DNA from: JACCXG01 sp963750935
Lineage (GTDB): Bacteria; Acidobacteriota; Vicinamibacteria; Vicinamibacterales; 2-12-FULL-66-21
Assembly (NCBI GenBank): GCA_963750935.1
Contig: CAVVSR010000016.1
Coordinates: 152,791 to 216,790, forward strand
Direction: 5' to 3'
DNA length: 64,000 bases
In this document: piece after piece, positions 7,857 through 18,473 of the stretch
Layout of the letters: each line of letters starts with the position of its first letter
Position numbering within the stretch: the stretch's first letter is position 1
The notes under the pieces: generated by a model
What the model saw: only the letters and a program-made list of their open reading frames with translations
Told to the model about the DNA's origin: nothing
Databases searched by the model: none
Made by a program: the position numbers and the translations under genes

Positions 7857-10456
7857 GCACGCGCCTCCCCGCCCGGGCCTGGCTCGGGCGCGAACGCGAG
7901 CGTCATCGACAGCCGCTCGGCGCCGTCGGCATAGGCGAAGCGCTCGACGCCCCCCGCCGTGCGCACGTCCGTCTCGACCTCACGGAGCAGGCGGACGGTC
8001 GCGGCGTCCCACGAGACTTCCGCGACGTCGATCTTCGCCTTCAGCGGACGCTTCTCCACCGACTTGACGCGCCGGATCTCGCCAAGCACGTCGATCGCCG
8101 CATCGAGCGCACGCTGCGCCTCCGGATCGGCCGCGGTCAGGGCATCGATCTCGCCGACCTCCGGCCACCGCGCCGTGTGCACCGAGCCCTGCTGCCACCA
8201 CGACCACACTTCATCGGCCGCGAAGGGCAGGTAGGGCGCGAACAGCCGATTGAGGACCGAGAGCGCGCAGCGCAGGGTCGCGTTGGCCGACCCCGCTGCG
8301 TCGGCGCCGTGGTCGCCGTAGCGGCGCGACTTCACCATCTCGAGGTAGTTGTCGCAGAGCGACCAGAAGAAGGTCTCGGTCAGCTGCAGCGCGCGGGCGT
8401 AGTCGTAGCCCTCGAGCGCGCGGGTGGCATCCTCGACGAGCGCACGCAGGCTGGTCAGCAGTCCGCGATCGAGCAGGTGCGTGACGGGTCCGACCGGCTC
8501 CGGCCTGGACAGCACGAACTTCGACGCGTTCAGGAGCTTGATGGCGAGCCGCCGCCCGACCTTCATCTGTCCGGAATCGAAGGCGGTGTCCGTGCCTGGC
8601 CGGCCGCTGGCCGCCCAGTAGCGCACGCCGTCCGAGCCGTGCTCCTCGAGCAGGCCCATCGGCGTCACGACGTTGCCCTTCGACTTCGACATCTTCTTGC
8701 GATCGGGATCGAGCACCCAGCCGGAGATCGCCGCGTTCCACCACGGCAGCGTGCCGAACTCCAGCTCCGACCGCAGCATCGTCGAGAACAGCCAGGTGCG
8801 GATGATGTCGTGGGCCTGCGGCCGCACGTCCATCGGGAACACCCGCGAAAACAGATCGGGATCCTCTTCCCACCTCCCCGCGATCAGCGGGGTCAGCGAC
8901 GACGTCGCCCAGGTGTCCATGATGTCGGGATCGCCGCCAAAGCCGCCCGGCTGGTTGCGCTGGTCCTCGCGATAACCGTCGGGCACGTCGGTCGACGGGT
9001 CGATCGGCAGCCGATCCTCGCGCGGCAGCAGCCGCGCGTCGTGATCGATCGAGCCGTCCTCGCGGATCCGGTACCACACCGGAAACGGCACGCCGAAGAA
9101 CCGCTGCCGGCTGACGCACCAGTCGCCGTTGAGGCCGTTGACCCAGTTCTCGAGCCGCGCCTGCATGTAGGAGGGGTGCCAGCGCAGCTCGGCGCCGCGC
9201 TGCAGCAGCCGCTGGCGGAACTCCATCGTCTTCACGAACCACTGGCGGCTGGTGACGATCTCGAGCGGGCGGTCCCCCTTCTCGTAGAACTTCACGGCAT
9301 GCGTGATCGGTCGGGGCTCGGCGGTCAGGTCGCCGCTCTCGCGCAGCTGCTCCACGACCCGGACGCGCGCCTTCGCCGCCGACAAGCCCGAGAGCTGGTC
9401 GTAGCTGGCCTGGGCACGCGCGGCATCGTCGCTCTCCCACCCCGGCTCACCCCACGTCAGCGGGCGCAGCGCGCCGTTTGCCTGGATGATCGCGCGGACC
9501 GGGAGCCCGAGCTCGCGCCACCAGACCACGTCGGTGACATCGCCGAACGTGCAGATCATCGCGACGCCCGAGCCCTTCTCCGGATCGGCCAGGTGGTGCG
9601 CCTTCACCGGCACGCGGGCGCCGAAGAGCGGCGTCACGACGTGCCGATCGAACAGCGGCTTGTACCGCTCGTCGTCCGGATGCGCGACCAGCGCGACGCA
9701 GGCGGGAATCAGCTCGGGACGCGTCGTCTCGATCTCGACGAAGCCGTCGCCGTCAGCCTTGGCGAAGCGGATGCGGTGATACGCGCCCGGCTGCTCGCGG
9801 TCCTCGAGCTCGGCCTGCGCCACGGCGGTCTTGAAGTCGATGTCCCAGAGTGTCGGCGCCTCGAGCTGATAGGCGTGGCCGCGCTGCAGCAGCCGCAGGA
9901 ACGCGAGCTGGGAGACCCGCTGCGCCCGGCGGTCGATGGTCGCGTAGGTCATCGACCAGTCGATGGACAGGCCGAGATGCCGCCACAGGTGCTCGAAGAC
10001 CTTCTCGTCCTCGGCCGTGAGCTTGACGCACAGCTCGATGAAGTTCGGCCGCGACACCGGCACGGGCTGCTTGCCGGGCTTCTCCGGCGCCACGAACGAC
10101 GGGTCGTACGGCAGCGAGGGATCGCACCGCACCCCGAAATAGTTCTGGACCCGGCGCTCGGTGGGCAGGCCGTTGTCGTCCCACCCCATCGGGTAGAAGA
10201 CGGCCCGGCCGCGCATCCGCTGGAAGCGCGCCACGACGTCGGTATGGGTGTAGGAGAAGACGTGGCCGACGTGGAGCGACCCGCTCACCGTCGGCGGCGG
10301 GGTGTCGATGGCAAAGACGTCTGCCCGCGGGCGCGAACGGTCGAACTTGTAGACTCCGTGCTCTTCCCAGCGGCGCGTCCACTTGTCTTCGAGACCTTCG
10401 AGGGCGGGCTTGTCGGGAACAGCGATCTGATGGGCGGGCTCCTGGCCGTCAGGCAT
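7853..10456 (-). CDS. valS: Valyl-tRNA synthetase
   Basis: Charges tRNA-Val. 867 residues with the class-I HIGH variant GSLHVGH near residue 60, the CP1 editing domain in the middle, KMSKSKGN near residue 560, and the anticodon-binding domain with a lysine-rich end (RRVKSVEKRPLKAK). It is shorter than the E. coli enzyme (about 950) and lacks the long C-terminal coiled coil. Start ATG at 10456, 42 bases after the response regulator stop; its own stop overlaps nadC. Confidence 0.96.
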   Translation of the reverse strand: MPDGQEPAHQIAVPDKPALEGLEDKWTRRWEEHGVYKFDRSRPRADVFAIDTPPPTVSGSLHVGHVFSYTHTDVVARFQRMRGRAVFYPMGWDDNGLPTERRVQNYFGVRCDPSLPYDPSFVAPEKPGKQPVPVSRPNFIELCVKLTAEDEKVFEHLWRHLGLSIDWSMTYATIDRRAQRVSQLAFLRLLQRGHAYQLEAPTLWDIDFKTAVAQAELEDREQPGAYHRIRFAKADGDGFVEIETTRPELIPACVALVAHPDDERYKPLFDRHVVTPLFGARVPVKAHHLADPEKGSGVAMICTFGDVTDVVWWRELGLPVRAIIQANGALRPLTWGEPGWESDDAARAQASYDQLSGLSAAKARVRVVEQLRESGDLTAEPRPITHAVKFYEKGDRPLEIVTSRQWFVKTMEFRQRLLQRGAELRWHPSYMQARLENWVNGLNGDWCVSRQRFFGVPFPVWYRIREDGSIDHDARLLPREDRLPIDPSTDVPDGYREDQRNQPGGFGGDPDIMDTWATSSLTPLIAGRWEEDPDLFSRVFPMDVRPQAHDIIRTWLFSTMLRSELEFGTLPWWNAAISGWVLDPDRKKMSKSKGNVVTPMGLLEEHGSDGVRYWAASGRPGTDTAFDSGQMKVGRRLAIKLLNASKFVLSRPEPVGPVTHLLDRGLLTSLRALVEDATRALEGYDYARALQLTETFFWSLCDNYLEMVKSRRYGDHGADAAGSANATLRCALSVLNRLFAPYLPFAADEVWSWWQQGSVHTARWPEVGEIDALTAADPEAQRALDAAIDVLGEIRRVKSVEKRPLKAKIDVAEVSWDAATVRLLREVETDVRTAGGVERFAYADGAERLSMTLAFAPEPGPGGEARA

Positions 10457-10498
10457 ACCTGCTGATCCTACCGGATCAGCGCGCGCCCCGGCGGACCG

Positions 10499-11455
10499 TC
10501 AGCCCCGCTTGATGCGATCGATTTCCTCGCGCACCAGCCGCTCGGCGGTCTCGAGCACGAGCCGCCGCATCGACTCGTCGCCCATCCGGGCCACGACCCG
10601 GCGGACGATCTCGTCGATGGTCTCCTCGGCAATCACCGTGGGCGCGGTCATGATCGCGCCGGCCGGCAGCGGCTGTCCCTGCTCCGCGGCGAGGAGCGCC
10701 GCAAAGGCGCTGGCCAGATCCGGCTGGCGGGCCGGGGCCAACTCGCCGACCAGGTCGGGGTCCCAGGCGGTCAGCGAATCCCTGCCAGGCGCGCGTTCGG
10801 GGGGCGGCTGATCGAGGTCCATCAATTCGGCGCCGAGGTCGGTGGAGTCGAGCACCGGCTTGGCCGGCGGAGCGCCGATGTTCGCGAAGGCCGCGTCGAG
10901 CCGGTCGAAGTAATCCTCGAGCGAGTCCCCTTTCGGGGCCTCCGACAGCGGGCCCGGCGCCAGATCGCTGTCGAAGTCGATCGGTTCCCGCGCCGGTGCC
11001 GCAGCCGGCGGCGCGGATGCCACCGCCGCGGCCGCCGGAGCGACCGCAGATACCGGCGCCGGCGCCGGCATCGAGCCGGGCGGACGGTATCCCGACAGCA
11101 GTTCCCTCACCCGGTTGATCACCATCTGCGGCTCGAACGGCTTGACCAGCACGCCGTCGCAGCCGACGGCGCGCGCCCGGTTTTCGTCGATCGGCTCGAA
11201 CGCGCCGGTCAGCAGCACCACCGGAATGTGCGAGTACTGCGGCGTGCTCTTGACGAACGCCGCGACGTCGTAGCCGTCCCGCTCGGGCATGCCGACGTCG
11301 GCCAGGACGATGTCCGGACGGTCGGCCTGGATGCGGTCGATCGCCTGCTTCCCATCCCCGACCACGGAGACCTGCACGTCCTCGTCGGCGAAGGTCAGCT
11401 CGATCACCCGCTGAATGGTCACCGAGTCGTCGGCGAGCAGTAGTTTGTGCGCCAT
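10499..11455 (-). CDS. Response regulator: REC domain, long linker and helical C-terminal tail
   Basis: N-terminal receiver domain (residues about 1-120): acidic pair in LLADDS, phosphoacceptor Asp in IVLADVGMPE, the switch Thr in VVLLTG, and Lys in LVKPFEP. It is followed by about 140 residues of Pro/Ala/Asp-rich, probably disordered linker and a conserved-looking amphipathic helix at the end (ETIDEIVRRVVARMGDE, then AERLVREEIDRIKR). No DNA-binding or enzymatic output domain is present, so output is probably by protein contact. The ATG at 11455 overlaps the mutase small-subunit stop (TGATG); a TTG three bases upstream is possible. No histidine kinase lies nearby. Confidence 0.88.
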   Translation of the reverse strand: MAHKLLLADDSVTIQRVIELTFADEDVQVSVVGDGKQAIDRIQADRPDIVLADVGMPERDGYDVAAFVKSTPQYSHIPVVLLTGAFEPIDENRARAVGCDGVLVKPFEPQMVINRVRELLSGYRPPGSMPAPAPVSAVAPAAAAVASAPPAAAPAREPIDFDSDLAPGPLSEAPKGDSLEDYFDRLDAAFANIGAPPAKPVLDSTDLGAELMDLDQPPPERAPGRDSLTAWDPDLVGELAPARQPDLASAFAALLAAEQGQPLPAGAIMTAPTVIAEETIDEIVRRVVARMGDESMRRLVLETAERLVREEIDRIKRG

Positions 11456-11861
11456 CAAATCGTTTCCACGCGCGAACGAACGTTGTCGGTGATGAAGGTG
11501 ATGATGTCCTGCATCGCGGTTCCCGGCAGGAAGATCCCCTTCACGCCCATCTCGCGAAGCTTCGGAATGTCGACGTCGGGAATGATCCCGCCGACCACCA
11601 CCAGCACGTCGTCCAGCCCTTTCTCGCGGAGCAGTTCCATCAGTTTTGGGCAGATGTGCATGTGCGCGCCGGACAGGATCGACAGCCCGATCGCATCGGC
11701 GTCCTCCTGCAGTGCGGCGGCGACGACCTGCTCGGGAGTCTGGCGGAGGCCGGTGTAGATGACTTCCATCCCGGCATCGCGCAGCGCCCGCGCGATCACT
11801 TTGGCGCCGCGGTCGTGCCCGTCGAGGCCCGGCTTGGCAATGACGACGCGTATGGTTCTGG

Positions 11862-11865
<4 letters not shown>
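11455..11865 (-). CDS. Methylmalonyl-CoA mutase, B12-binding small subunit
   Basis: Binds adenosylcobalamin for the mutase encoded just upstream. 136 residues comprising one cobalamin-binding domain: VVIAKPGLDGHDRGAKVIA contains the DxHxxG base-off signature (Asp, His, Gly), followed by the GLSILSGAH and VVVGGIIP segments that line the nucleotide-tail pocket. The start is TTG at 11865, overlapping the large-subunit stop as TTGA, which suggests coupled translation and a matched subunit ratio. Confidence 0.94.
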
Positions 11866-13529
<1,664 letters not shown>

Positions 13530-13942
13530 CGCTGCGCCATTATAGCCCGCCGGTTCTCAACCCTAGCCGTTGCCATCGTTTGCCGTCACCGTGAGGCGTG
13601 AGCTCGAAGCGGCGGAGGCGGACGGCGCGCAGGTGATCGATTTCGAAGCACGATTGGTCCCGAGGAACCTACCGGATTTCGCCTGCGGTGTTCCATCTCT
13701 GGCCACTTTCGCCACCCACGGCCTGTACCCTCACAGAACATTGAACAAATCCGTCGTTTCCGGTCTGTCGCCTAGTGTCTCAAAAAGTCGCACGCCGCGA
13801 GTGTGCGCGAGACGTGAGTCGCTTCCGGCACGATCGCGCTAAGTCACTGCAGCATCACCGACTTCGCGTGTGCGCGGAGGGCATACGGCCCGGCTGGCCC
13901 TGCCCTTGCTCAACTGTAGGCGAGAACGATTTGGAGGATGTC
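13530..13942. other. 413-bp divergent intergenic region
   Basis: It separates the divergently transcribed mutase operon and the collagen-like gene and should hold promoters for both. One short plus-strand open frame (13570-13842) has no ribosome-binding site or recognisable content and is not called. A good Shine-Dalgarno (GGAGG at 13933-13937) serves the next gene. I see no repeat or RNA structure of note. Confidence 0.5.
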
Positions 13943-14833
13943 ATGTTGAGGATACGAACCGTCGCAGCCGCGGCTGCGATTCTGGTGATTGCAAGCGCGA
14001 ACACTTACGCGCAGGGTGACGCAAGCAAGGCGTCGAAGCCGGTCTTCATCACCAGCGCGACGGTCGATCACATGAATGAAACGGTCACGCTGAAGGGGAG
14101 CAACTTCCTCGGGAAGCAGCAGCCGCTCGTCTACTGCGAGATGACGTTGATGACGCTGCTCAGCGCGGCCGATGAGGAACTGGTCGTGTCGTTTCCGGCG
14201 GGATCACTGAACGGGACGTTCCTGTTCACGGTCATCCGCGGCAACGGGACGCCCGATCGCGATGCGTTCTACGTGACCACGTCGCGGCCGCTGATCATCG
14301 AAGGCAAGGAAGGCCCGATGGGTCCGCGTGGCGAGAAGGGCGACCCGGGCGAGCCCGGCGCAACCGGCGCGCAGGGTCCAAAGGGCGACACGGGTGCGAC
14401 CGGCGCCACCGGTGCGACCGGCCCGACCGGTGCAACCGGTGCAACCGGTGCGACCGGCGCCACCGGCCCGACCGGTGCGACCGGTGCGACTGGCGCGACC
14501 GGCGCGCAGGGGGTGGCCGGTTCGACTGGACCGCAGGGTCCGCAGGGTCTTCCCGGGATCAGCGGCTATGAGCGCGTGGCCGTCGATACCGTTCTGGCGA
14601 CGATGCCGAACAGCTTCGCGTCGTACGCGCTGGCGACGTGCCCCGCAGGCAAACGCGCCATCTCGGGTGGCCACGAGCTGTTGGGCGGTGCCACGGTGCA
14701 GCCGCTCGTCACGATGTCGGGGCCGCACGAGAACGGCGTGTCGGGCTGGCGCATCTCGTTCCGCAACGTTTCGGGCGGCGGCCTCACCAACGTGGCAGTC
14801 CGCGCGCACGCCATCTGCGTGTGGGTGCAGTAG
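13943..14833 (+). CDS. Exported collagen-like (Gly-X-Y) protein with an IPT-like N-terminal domain
   Basis: 296 residues. A signal peptide (about residues 1-28, TVAAAAAILVIASANTYAQG) is followed by an immunoglobulin-like IPT/TIG domain (PVFITSATVDHMNETVTLKG...), 29 uninterrupted Gly-X-Y triplets rich in GAT and GPT, and a globular C-terminal domain with two Cys (LATCPAGK and HAICVWV) that may form a disulfide. The architecture resembles bacterial collagen-like surface or spore proteins, in which the triplets trimerise. Start ATG with GGAGG five bases upstream. Stands alone, divergent from the mutase operon. Confidence 0.85.
   Translation: MLRIRTVAAAAAILVIASANTYAQGDASKASKPVFITSATVDHMNETVTLKGSNFLGKQQPLVYCEMTLMTLLSAADEELVVSFPAGSLNGTFLFTVIRGNGTPDRDAFYVTTSRPLIIEGKEGPMGPRGEKGDPGEPGATGAQGPKGDTGATGATGATGPTGATGATGATGATGPTGATGATGATGAQGVAGSTGPQGPQGLPGISGYERVAVDTVLATMPNSFASYALATCPAGKRAISGGHELLGGATVQPLVTMSGPHENGVSGWRISFRNVSGGGLTNVAVRAHAICVWVQ
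14393..14510 (+). repeat. 9-bp tandem coding repeat of the Gly-Ala-Thr tract
   Basis: Near-perfect tandem copies of GGTGCGACC/GGTGCAACC within the collagen-like gene, with occasional GGCCCGACC units (Gly-Pro-Thr). Such tracts change copy number by slippage in 9-bp steps, which would lengthen or shorten the triple helix without breaking the frame. Confidence 0.85.
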
Positions 14834-15074
14834 CGTCGTCTCAGCCTCAGGCGGGCTGACGGTCTCTGTTCGTGCGATCAATGCGGATCGCCTCGAAACA
14901 CGGGCCCGTCAGCCTGTCGTCTTGTTCCGCGTTCCCACCACTCCCGCGCCAATCCGATCAGCAGTCACGCCGGCGCCCGTGCGGGTTGACTTGCCGCATG
15001 CTTCACAGTAGCTTGGCCTGTTTGCGTTTCCGCGGATGCGGCCACCGATGCCGCATGCCGCGCGCAGGAGAGAC

Positions 15075-16325
15075 ATGGAAGCAGGCGGCAGCATTTTCAA
15101 CGCAATGCTCCAGGAGTTCGACGGAGCGGCGCGACTGCTCGGGCTCGACCCTGGCATCTGGAAAATCCTGACCCATCCGAAGCGGCAGATCACGGTGTCC
15201 TGCCCGATCCAGATGGACAACGGCGAGATCGAGGTCTTCACCGGCTATCGCGTGCAGTACAACATCACGCTGGGGCCCGCGAAGGGGGGCATCCGCTACC
15301 ACCCCGACGTCACGCTCGACGAGGTCACCGCGCTTGCCGCCTGGATGACGTGGAAATGCGCGGTGGCGCACGTCCCGTTCGGCGGCGGCAAGGGAGGCGT
15401 CATCTGCGACCCGACGCGAATGTCGCGCCGCGAGCTCGAGGCACTGACCCGCCGCTACGTCGCCGAGATCATCGACGCGATTGGCCCTGACAAGGACGTG
15501 CCGGCCCCCGACGTCAACACCAACGACCAGATCATGGCGTGGGTGATGGACACCTACAGCATGCACGTCGGCCACACGTCGACGGCGGTGGTGACCGGTA
15601 AGCCGATCGAGATGGGCGGCTCGCTCGGCCGGCGCGAAGCGACCGGCCGCGGCGTGATGATCGTCACGCGCGAGGCGGCCAAGCATCTGGGGGTGAACAT
15701 CCAGGGGGCCACCGTCGCGGTGCAGGGGTTCGGCAACGTCGGGTCGGTGTCGGCGGATCTGTTGTCGAAGATCGGCGCGAAGATCGTCGCGGTCACCGAC
15801 TGGAAAGGCGGCGTCTACAACGCGGCCGGCCTCGACATCGCAAAAATGCTCGACTTCGCCAAGCAGCACAAGACCATCGACGGCTTCCCCGGCGGCGAGC
15901 CGCTCGAGAACGAGCAGTTGTTCTCGCTCGACGTCGACGTCCTGGTGCCGGCGGCGCTCGAGAACCAGATCACCATGGAGAACGCGCCGGTCATCAAGGC
16001 CAAGATCGTCGCGGAGGGCGCCAACGGTCCGACCACGCCCGACGCGCACCGCCACCTCCACGAGCGCGGCGTGTTCGTGATTCCCGACATCCTCGCCAAC
16101 GCCGGCGGCGTCACCACCTCCTACTTCGAGTGGGTCCAGGATCGCCACGGCTACTTCTGGGAGGAGGAAGAGGTCAACCGGCGCCTCGAGGCGAAGATGT
16201 GCGAAGCCTTCCGCGACGTCCTCGACACCTCGGTCCGCTACAAGACCGACCTCCGCACCGGCGCCTACATCGTCGCCATCAACCGCGTCGCCACCGTCAC
16301 CCGCATGCGCGGCATGTACGCCTGA
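15075..16325 (+). CDS. Glu/Leu/Phe/Val-family dehydrogenase, glutamate dehydrogenase
   Basis: NAD(P)-dependent oxidative deamination of glutamate. 416 residues: substrate-binding GPAKGGIRYHP, catalytic Lys in VPFGGGKGGV, GPDKDVPAPDVNTN, and the dinucleotide-binding VQGFGNVGS. An upstream in-frame ATG (15036) exists, but the ATG at 15075 has AGGAG five bases before it and begins where the family begins. Hexameric GDH is the likely identity; leucine or phenylalanine dehydrogenases of the same fold are shorter. Coenzyme preference is not predictable with confidence. Confidence 0.94.
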   Translation: MEAGGSIFNAMLQEFDGAARLLGLDPGIWKILTHPKRQITVSCPIQMDNGEIEVFTGYRVQYNITLGPAKGGIRYHPDVTLDEVTALAAWMTWKCAVAHVPFGGGKGGVICDPTRMSRRELEALTRRYVAEIIDAIGPDKDVPAPDVNTNDQIMAWVMDTYSMHVGHTSTAVVTGKPIEMGGSLGRREATGRGVMIVTREAAKHLGVNIQGATVAVQGFGNVGSVSADLLSKIGAKIVAVTDWKGGVYNAAGLDIAKMLDFAKQHKTIDGFPGGEPLENEQLFSLDVDVLVPAALENQITMENAPVIKAKIVAEGANGPTTPDAHRHLHERGVFVIPDILANAGGVTTSYFEWVQDRHGYFWEEEEVNRRLEAKMCEAFRDVLDTSVRYKTDLRTGAYIVAINRVATVTRMRGMYA

Positions 16326-16352
16326 TCCGCGCGGTCCGCCTCACCGGTCCCG

Positions 16353-16412
16353 AGCCCTCAGCCCCAGCACCGAGCCCCGCACTGAGCACCGAGCACCTGA
16401 GCACCCGAGCTG
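16353..16412 (+). repeat. Intergenic heptad array (AGC-starting units, GAGCACC type)
   Basis: AGC trinucleotides recur at 16353, 16360, 16366, 16373, 16385, 16392, 16400 and 16408, i.e. close to every 7 bases, giving units such as GAGCACC and GAGCCCC. It lies between gdh and the ArsR promoter. The reverse complement of the unit (GGTGCTC) is almost the unit of the array at 37865. Confidence 0.6.
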
Positions 16413-16422
16413 CGTCGGGTTG

Positions 16423-16450
16423 TTGACAACATTTTAGTTTCAACTAAACT
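16423..16450 (+). promoter_or_regulatory. arsR promoter overlapped by a perfect operator-like palindrome; probably leaderless
   Basis: TTGACA at 16423-16428 and TAAACT at 16445-16450 (16-base spacer) form a plausible sigma-70 promoter. The palindrome TTTAGTT-TC-AACTAAA occupies 16433-16448, covering the spacer and -10, as expected for an ArsR-family autorepressor. The expected transcription start, about 7 bases after the -10, coincides with the GTG start codon at 16457, so the message is probably leaderless. The AT-rich tract stands out from its GC-rich surroundings. Confidence 0.7.
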
Positions 16451-16456
16451 TGACGC

Positions 16457-16813
16457 GTGACCGACACTGCCGCCCTCGCCGCGCTCGCCTCGCCGCGCCG
16501 GCGCGAGATCCTGCGCCTCGTCTGGCGCGAGGAACGGATGGCCGGCGACATCTCCGCGGCGATGCCCGACGTCACCTTTGGCGCGGTGTCACTGCAGCTC
16601 CGCGCCCTCGCCGACGCCGGCCTGGTCGACGTGCGAGCCGAGGGCCGGCACCGCTTCTATCGCGCGCGCCGTGAGGCGCTCGGACCTGTCGCGGCCATGC
16701 TCGAACAGATGTGGGCGGATTCCCTGTGGCGGTTGAAGCTGCAGGCGGAGCTCGAAGAATCGCGGCGCGGCCCACGGCCGGGCACGCTGCGCAGGCGGCG
16801 GAGGCGACGATGA
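16457..16813 (+). CDS. ArsR-family winged-helix transcriptional regulator
   Basis: 118 residues with the winged-helix core of the AHSA1-linked ArsR subgroup: ALASPRRREILRLVWREE, GAVSLQLRALADAGLV (recognition helix) and VRAEGRHRFYRARREAL (wing). No metal-binding CxC is visible, so it is not a canonical arsenic sensor. The GTG start lies just past the promoter; the stop overlaps the next start (ATGA at 16810-16813). It probably represses its own operon through the palindrome at 16433-16448. Confidence 0.92.
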   Translation: MTDTAALAALASPRRREILRLVWREERMAGDISAAMPDVTFGAVSLQLRALADAGLVDVRAEGRHRFYRARREALGPVAAMLEQMWADSLWRLKLQAELEESRRGPRPGTLRRRRRRR

Positions 16814-17598
16814 CGGATCAGGCGAGTCTCGTTCATCACCTCGACCGATCGCTCGTGATCAAGGCGAGGCGCGACACCGTGTTCAGGTTCTTCACCGATC
16901 CGATGCGATGGGCCGCGTGGTGGGGTGACGGCTCGACAATCGAGCCGCGGCCGCAGGGGCTGATGCGCATCCGCTACCCCGATGGCACCGAGGCCGTCGG
17001 CGAGGTCGTCGAGGTGACGCCGCCGGAGCGCCTCGTCTTCACCTATGGCTACGCCAAGGGCACGCCGGTGCCTCCGGGCGGCTCACTCGTCACCATCATC
17101 CTCGAGGAGCACCGCGACGGCACCGAACTCCGCCTGACGCATGCGTTCGCCGAGCCATCGGTGCGTGATCAGCACCTGCAGGGCTGGCGGTATCAGCTCT
17201 CCCTGTTCGCCAACGTCGTCACCAACGAGGTCCACGGCGGCGCCGCCGATGCGATCGATCGCTGGTTCACCGCGTGGTCGGAACCGGATGACAGCGTCCG
17301 CGAGGCAGCGGTTCGTCAGATCGCGTCGAGTGACGTGTGCATGCGCGACCGGTTCAGCGCGATCGCAGGCCTGGACGATCTGCTCGCGCAGCTTGCGGCG
17401 GTCAGGCGCTTCATGCCCGGCATCCAGCTCCGCCGGCACGGCGACGTCAGGCAGTGCCAGGGCCTCGCGCTGGCCGACTGGGTCATGGTCACGTCCGCTG
17501 GAGAACAACGCGGCGGCGGCACCAATGTGTTCGAGCTGGCTGCAGACGGGCGGATCGTCTCGGTCACGGGCTTCTGGGCGGCGCCATCAGCGCGTTGA
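16810..17598 (+). CDS. Two-domain protein: SRPBCC/AHSA1 plus SnoaL-like
   Basis: 262 residues. The N-terminal half (residues about 10-145) is a START/AHSA1-type hydrophobic-ligand fold (TVFRFFTDPMRWAAWWG, GEVVEVTPPERLVFTYGY, LRLTHAF). The C-terminal half (about 150-262) looks like an NTF2/SnoaL fold. AHSA1-like genes paired with ArsR regulators are common, with ligands usually unknown. Start ATG overlaps the arsR stop, so the two are translationally coupled. Confidence 0.8.
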   Translation: MTDQASLVHHLDRSLVIKARRDTVFRFFTDPMRWAAWWGDGSTIEPRPQGLMRIRYPDGTEAVGEVVEVTPPERLVFTYGYAKGTPVPPGGSLVTIILEEHRDGTELRLTHAFAEPSVRDQHLQGWRYQLSLFANVVTNEVHGGAADAIDRWFTAWSEPDDSVREAAVRQIASSDVCMRDRFSAIAGLDDLLAQLAAVRRFMPGIQLRRHGDVRQCQGLALADWVMVTSAGEQRGGGTNVFELAADGRIVSVTGFWAAPSAR

Positions 17599-17617
17599 CG
17601 GAAACGGAGCGAACACG

Positions 17618-18448
17618 ATGACTCTGGCCATGGCGGCGGCGGTGATCGCGCTCGTGCAGGCGGGAGACGTGCGTACGGGACGCACAAGATCCGGTATCGC
17701 GTACGACGTCCAGGGGCGGGGTCCCGCCGTCGTCCTGATCACCGGCTCCAACCTGGATCGCCGGATGTGGACCGCGGAAGCGGCCTGGCTCCGGCTGCGC
17801 CACACCGTCGTTCGCTACGACCTGCGCGCGCACGGAGCATCAGAGACGGCGACGGCGCCCTTCACCCATGCCGACGACCTCTTCGCCGTGCTCGACGACC
17901 TGCGACTCGAGCGCGCGACGCTGATCGGATTGTCCGCCGGGTCGACGATCGCACTCGACGCCGCGCTCCTCGCTCCGCATCGCGTCGACCGCCTGGTACT
18001 GGCGGCGCCGGCGATCGGCGGCTATGTGCCGAAGGAGCGCCCCGCGTTCTTCAACGATTTGATCGCCGCCCTGCAGGCTCGTGACTTCGCCAGGGCACAG
18101 GAGGTGATGCTGCAGTCGCCGTTGTTCGACGTCCCCGCCGAATCGCGGACGCTGGTCCGGTCGATGGTGACCGACAACAACCGGCTGTGGACGATCCCGC
18201 GCGAGCTCCTCAAGGCGCCATCACGTCCGGCCGCCGACAGACTGACGGAGATTGCGCAGCCGGTGCTGGTGCTGGTCGGCGATCGTGACCTGCCGGCTCA
18301 GCGCGAACAGGCAGACGTGCTCGGCAGTCGGGTTCGCCACGGCCGCACGATCGTGATCCCGGAGGGCGGGCACATGCTGAACCTCACGTCCGCCGCGCGA
18401 TTTCGGGAGGCGGTGACGGCCTTCCTCCTCGAGGGCGGCGCGCACTGA
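17618..18448 (+). CDS. Alpha/beta-fold hydrolase
   Basis: 276 residues. Nucleophile elbow GLSAGS (Ser), oxyanion region VVLITGSNLDRRMW, acid in LVGDRD, and His in GGHMLN complete an alpha/beta-hydrolase triad. A hydrophobic N-terminus (LAMAAAVIALVQAG) may be a signal peptide or simply a beta strand. It starts 19 bases after the SRPBCC gene and so probably belongs to the ArsR-controlled operon. Esterase or peptidase activity cannot be separated from sequence. Confidence 0.88.
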   Translation: MTLAMAAAVIALVQAGDVRTGRTRSGIAYDVQGRGPAVVLITGSNLDRRMWTAEAAWLRLRHTVVRYDLRAHGASETATAPFTHADDLFAVLDDLRLERATLIGLSAGSTIALDAALLAPHRVDRLVLAAPAIGGYVPKERPAFFNDLIAALQARDFARAQEVMLQSPLFDVPAESRTLVRSMVTDNNRLWTIPRELLKAPSRPAADRLTEIAQPVLVLVGDRDLPAQREQADVLGSRVRHGRTIVIPEGGHMLNLTSAARFREAVTAFLLEGGAH

Positions 18449-18473
18449 GGCCGCGAGCGCGGCCCCTGCGAGC

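Noticed and set aside
8177..10465. 762-codon open frame on the plus strand opposite valS
   Set aside because: It is the antisense shadow of a GC-rich gene with strong third-position bias; composition is His/Arg/Ala/Leu-rich and has no domain. The same applies to long frames opposite mcm (12363-13601), rpsA (25007-26389) and uvrA (44801-46492).
13570..13842. 90-codon open frame in the 413-bp intergenic region
   Set aside because: No ribosome-binding site, no recognisable segment and mixed composition; it lies where promoters are expected.
14393..14510. Tandem repeat considered as a CRISPR-like array
   Set aside because: The 9-bp units have no spacers and lie in frame within a collagen-like coding sequence.
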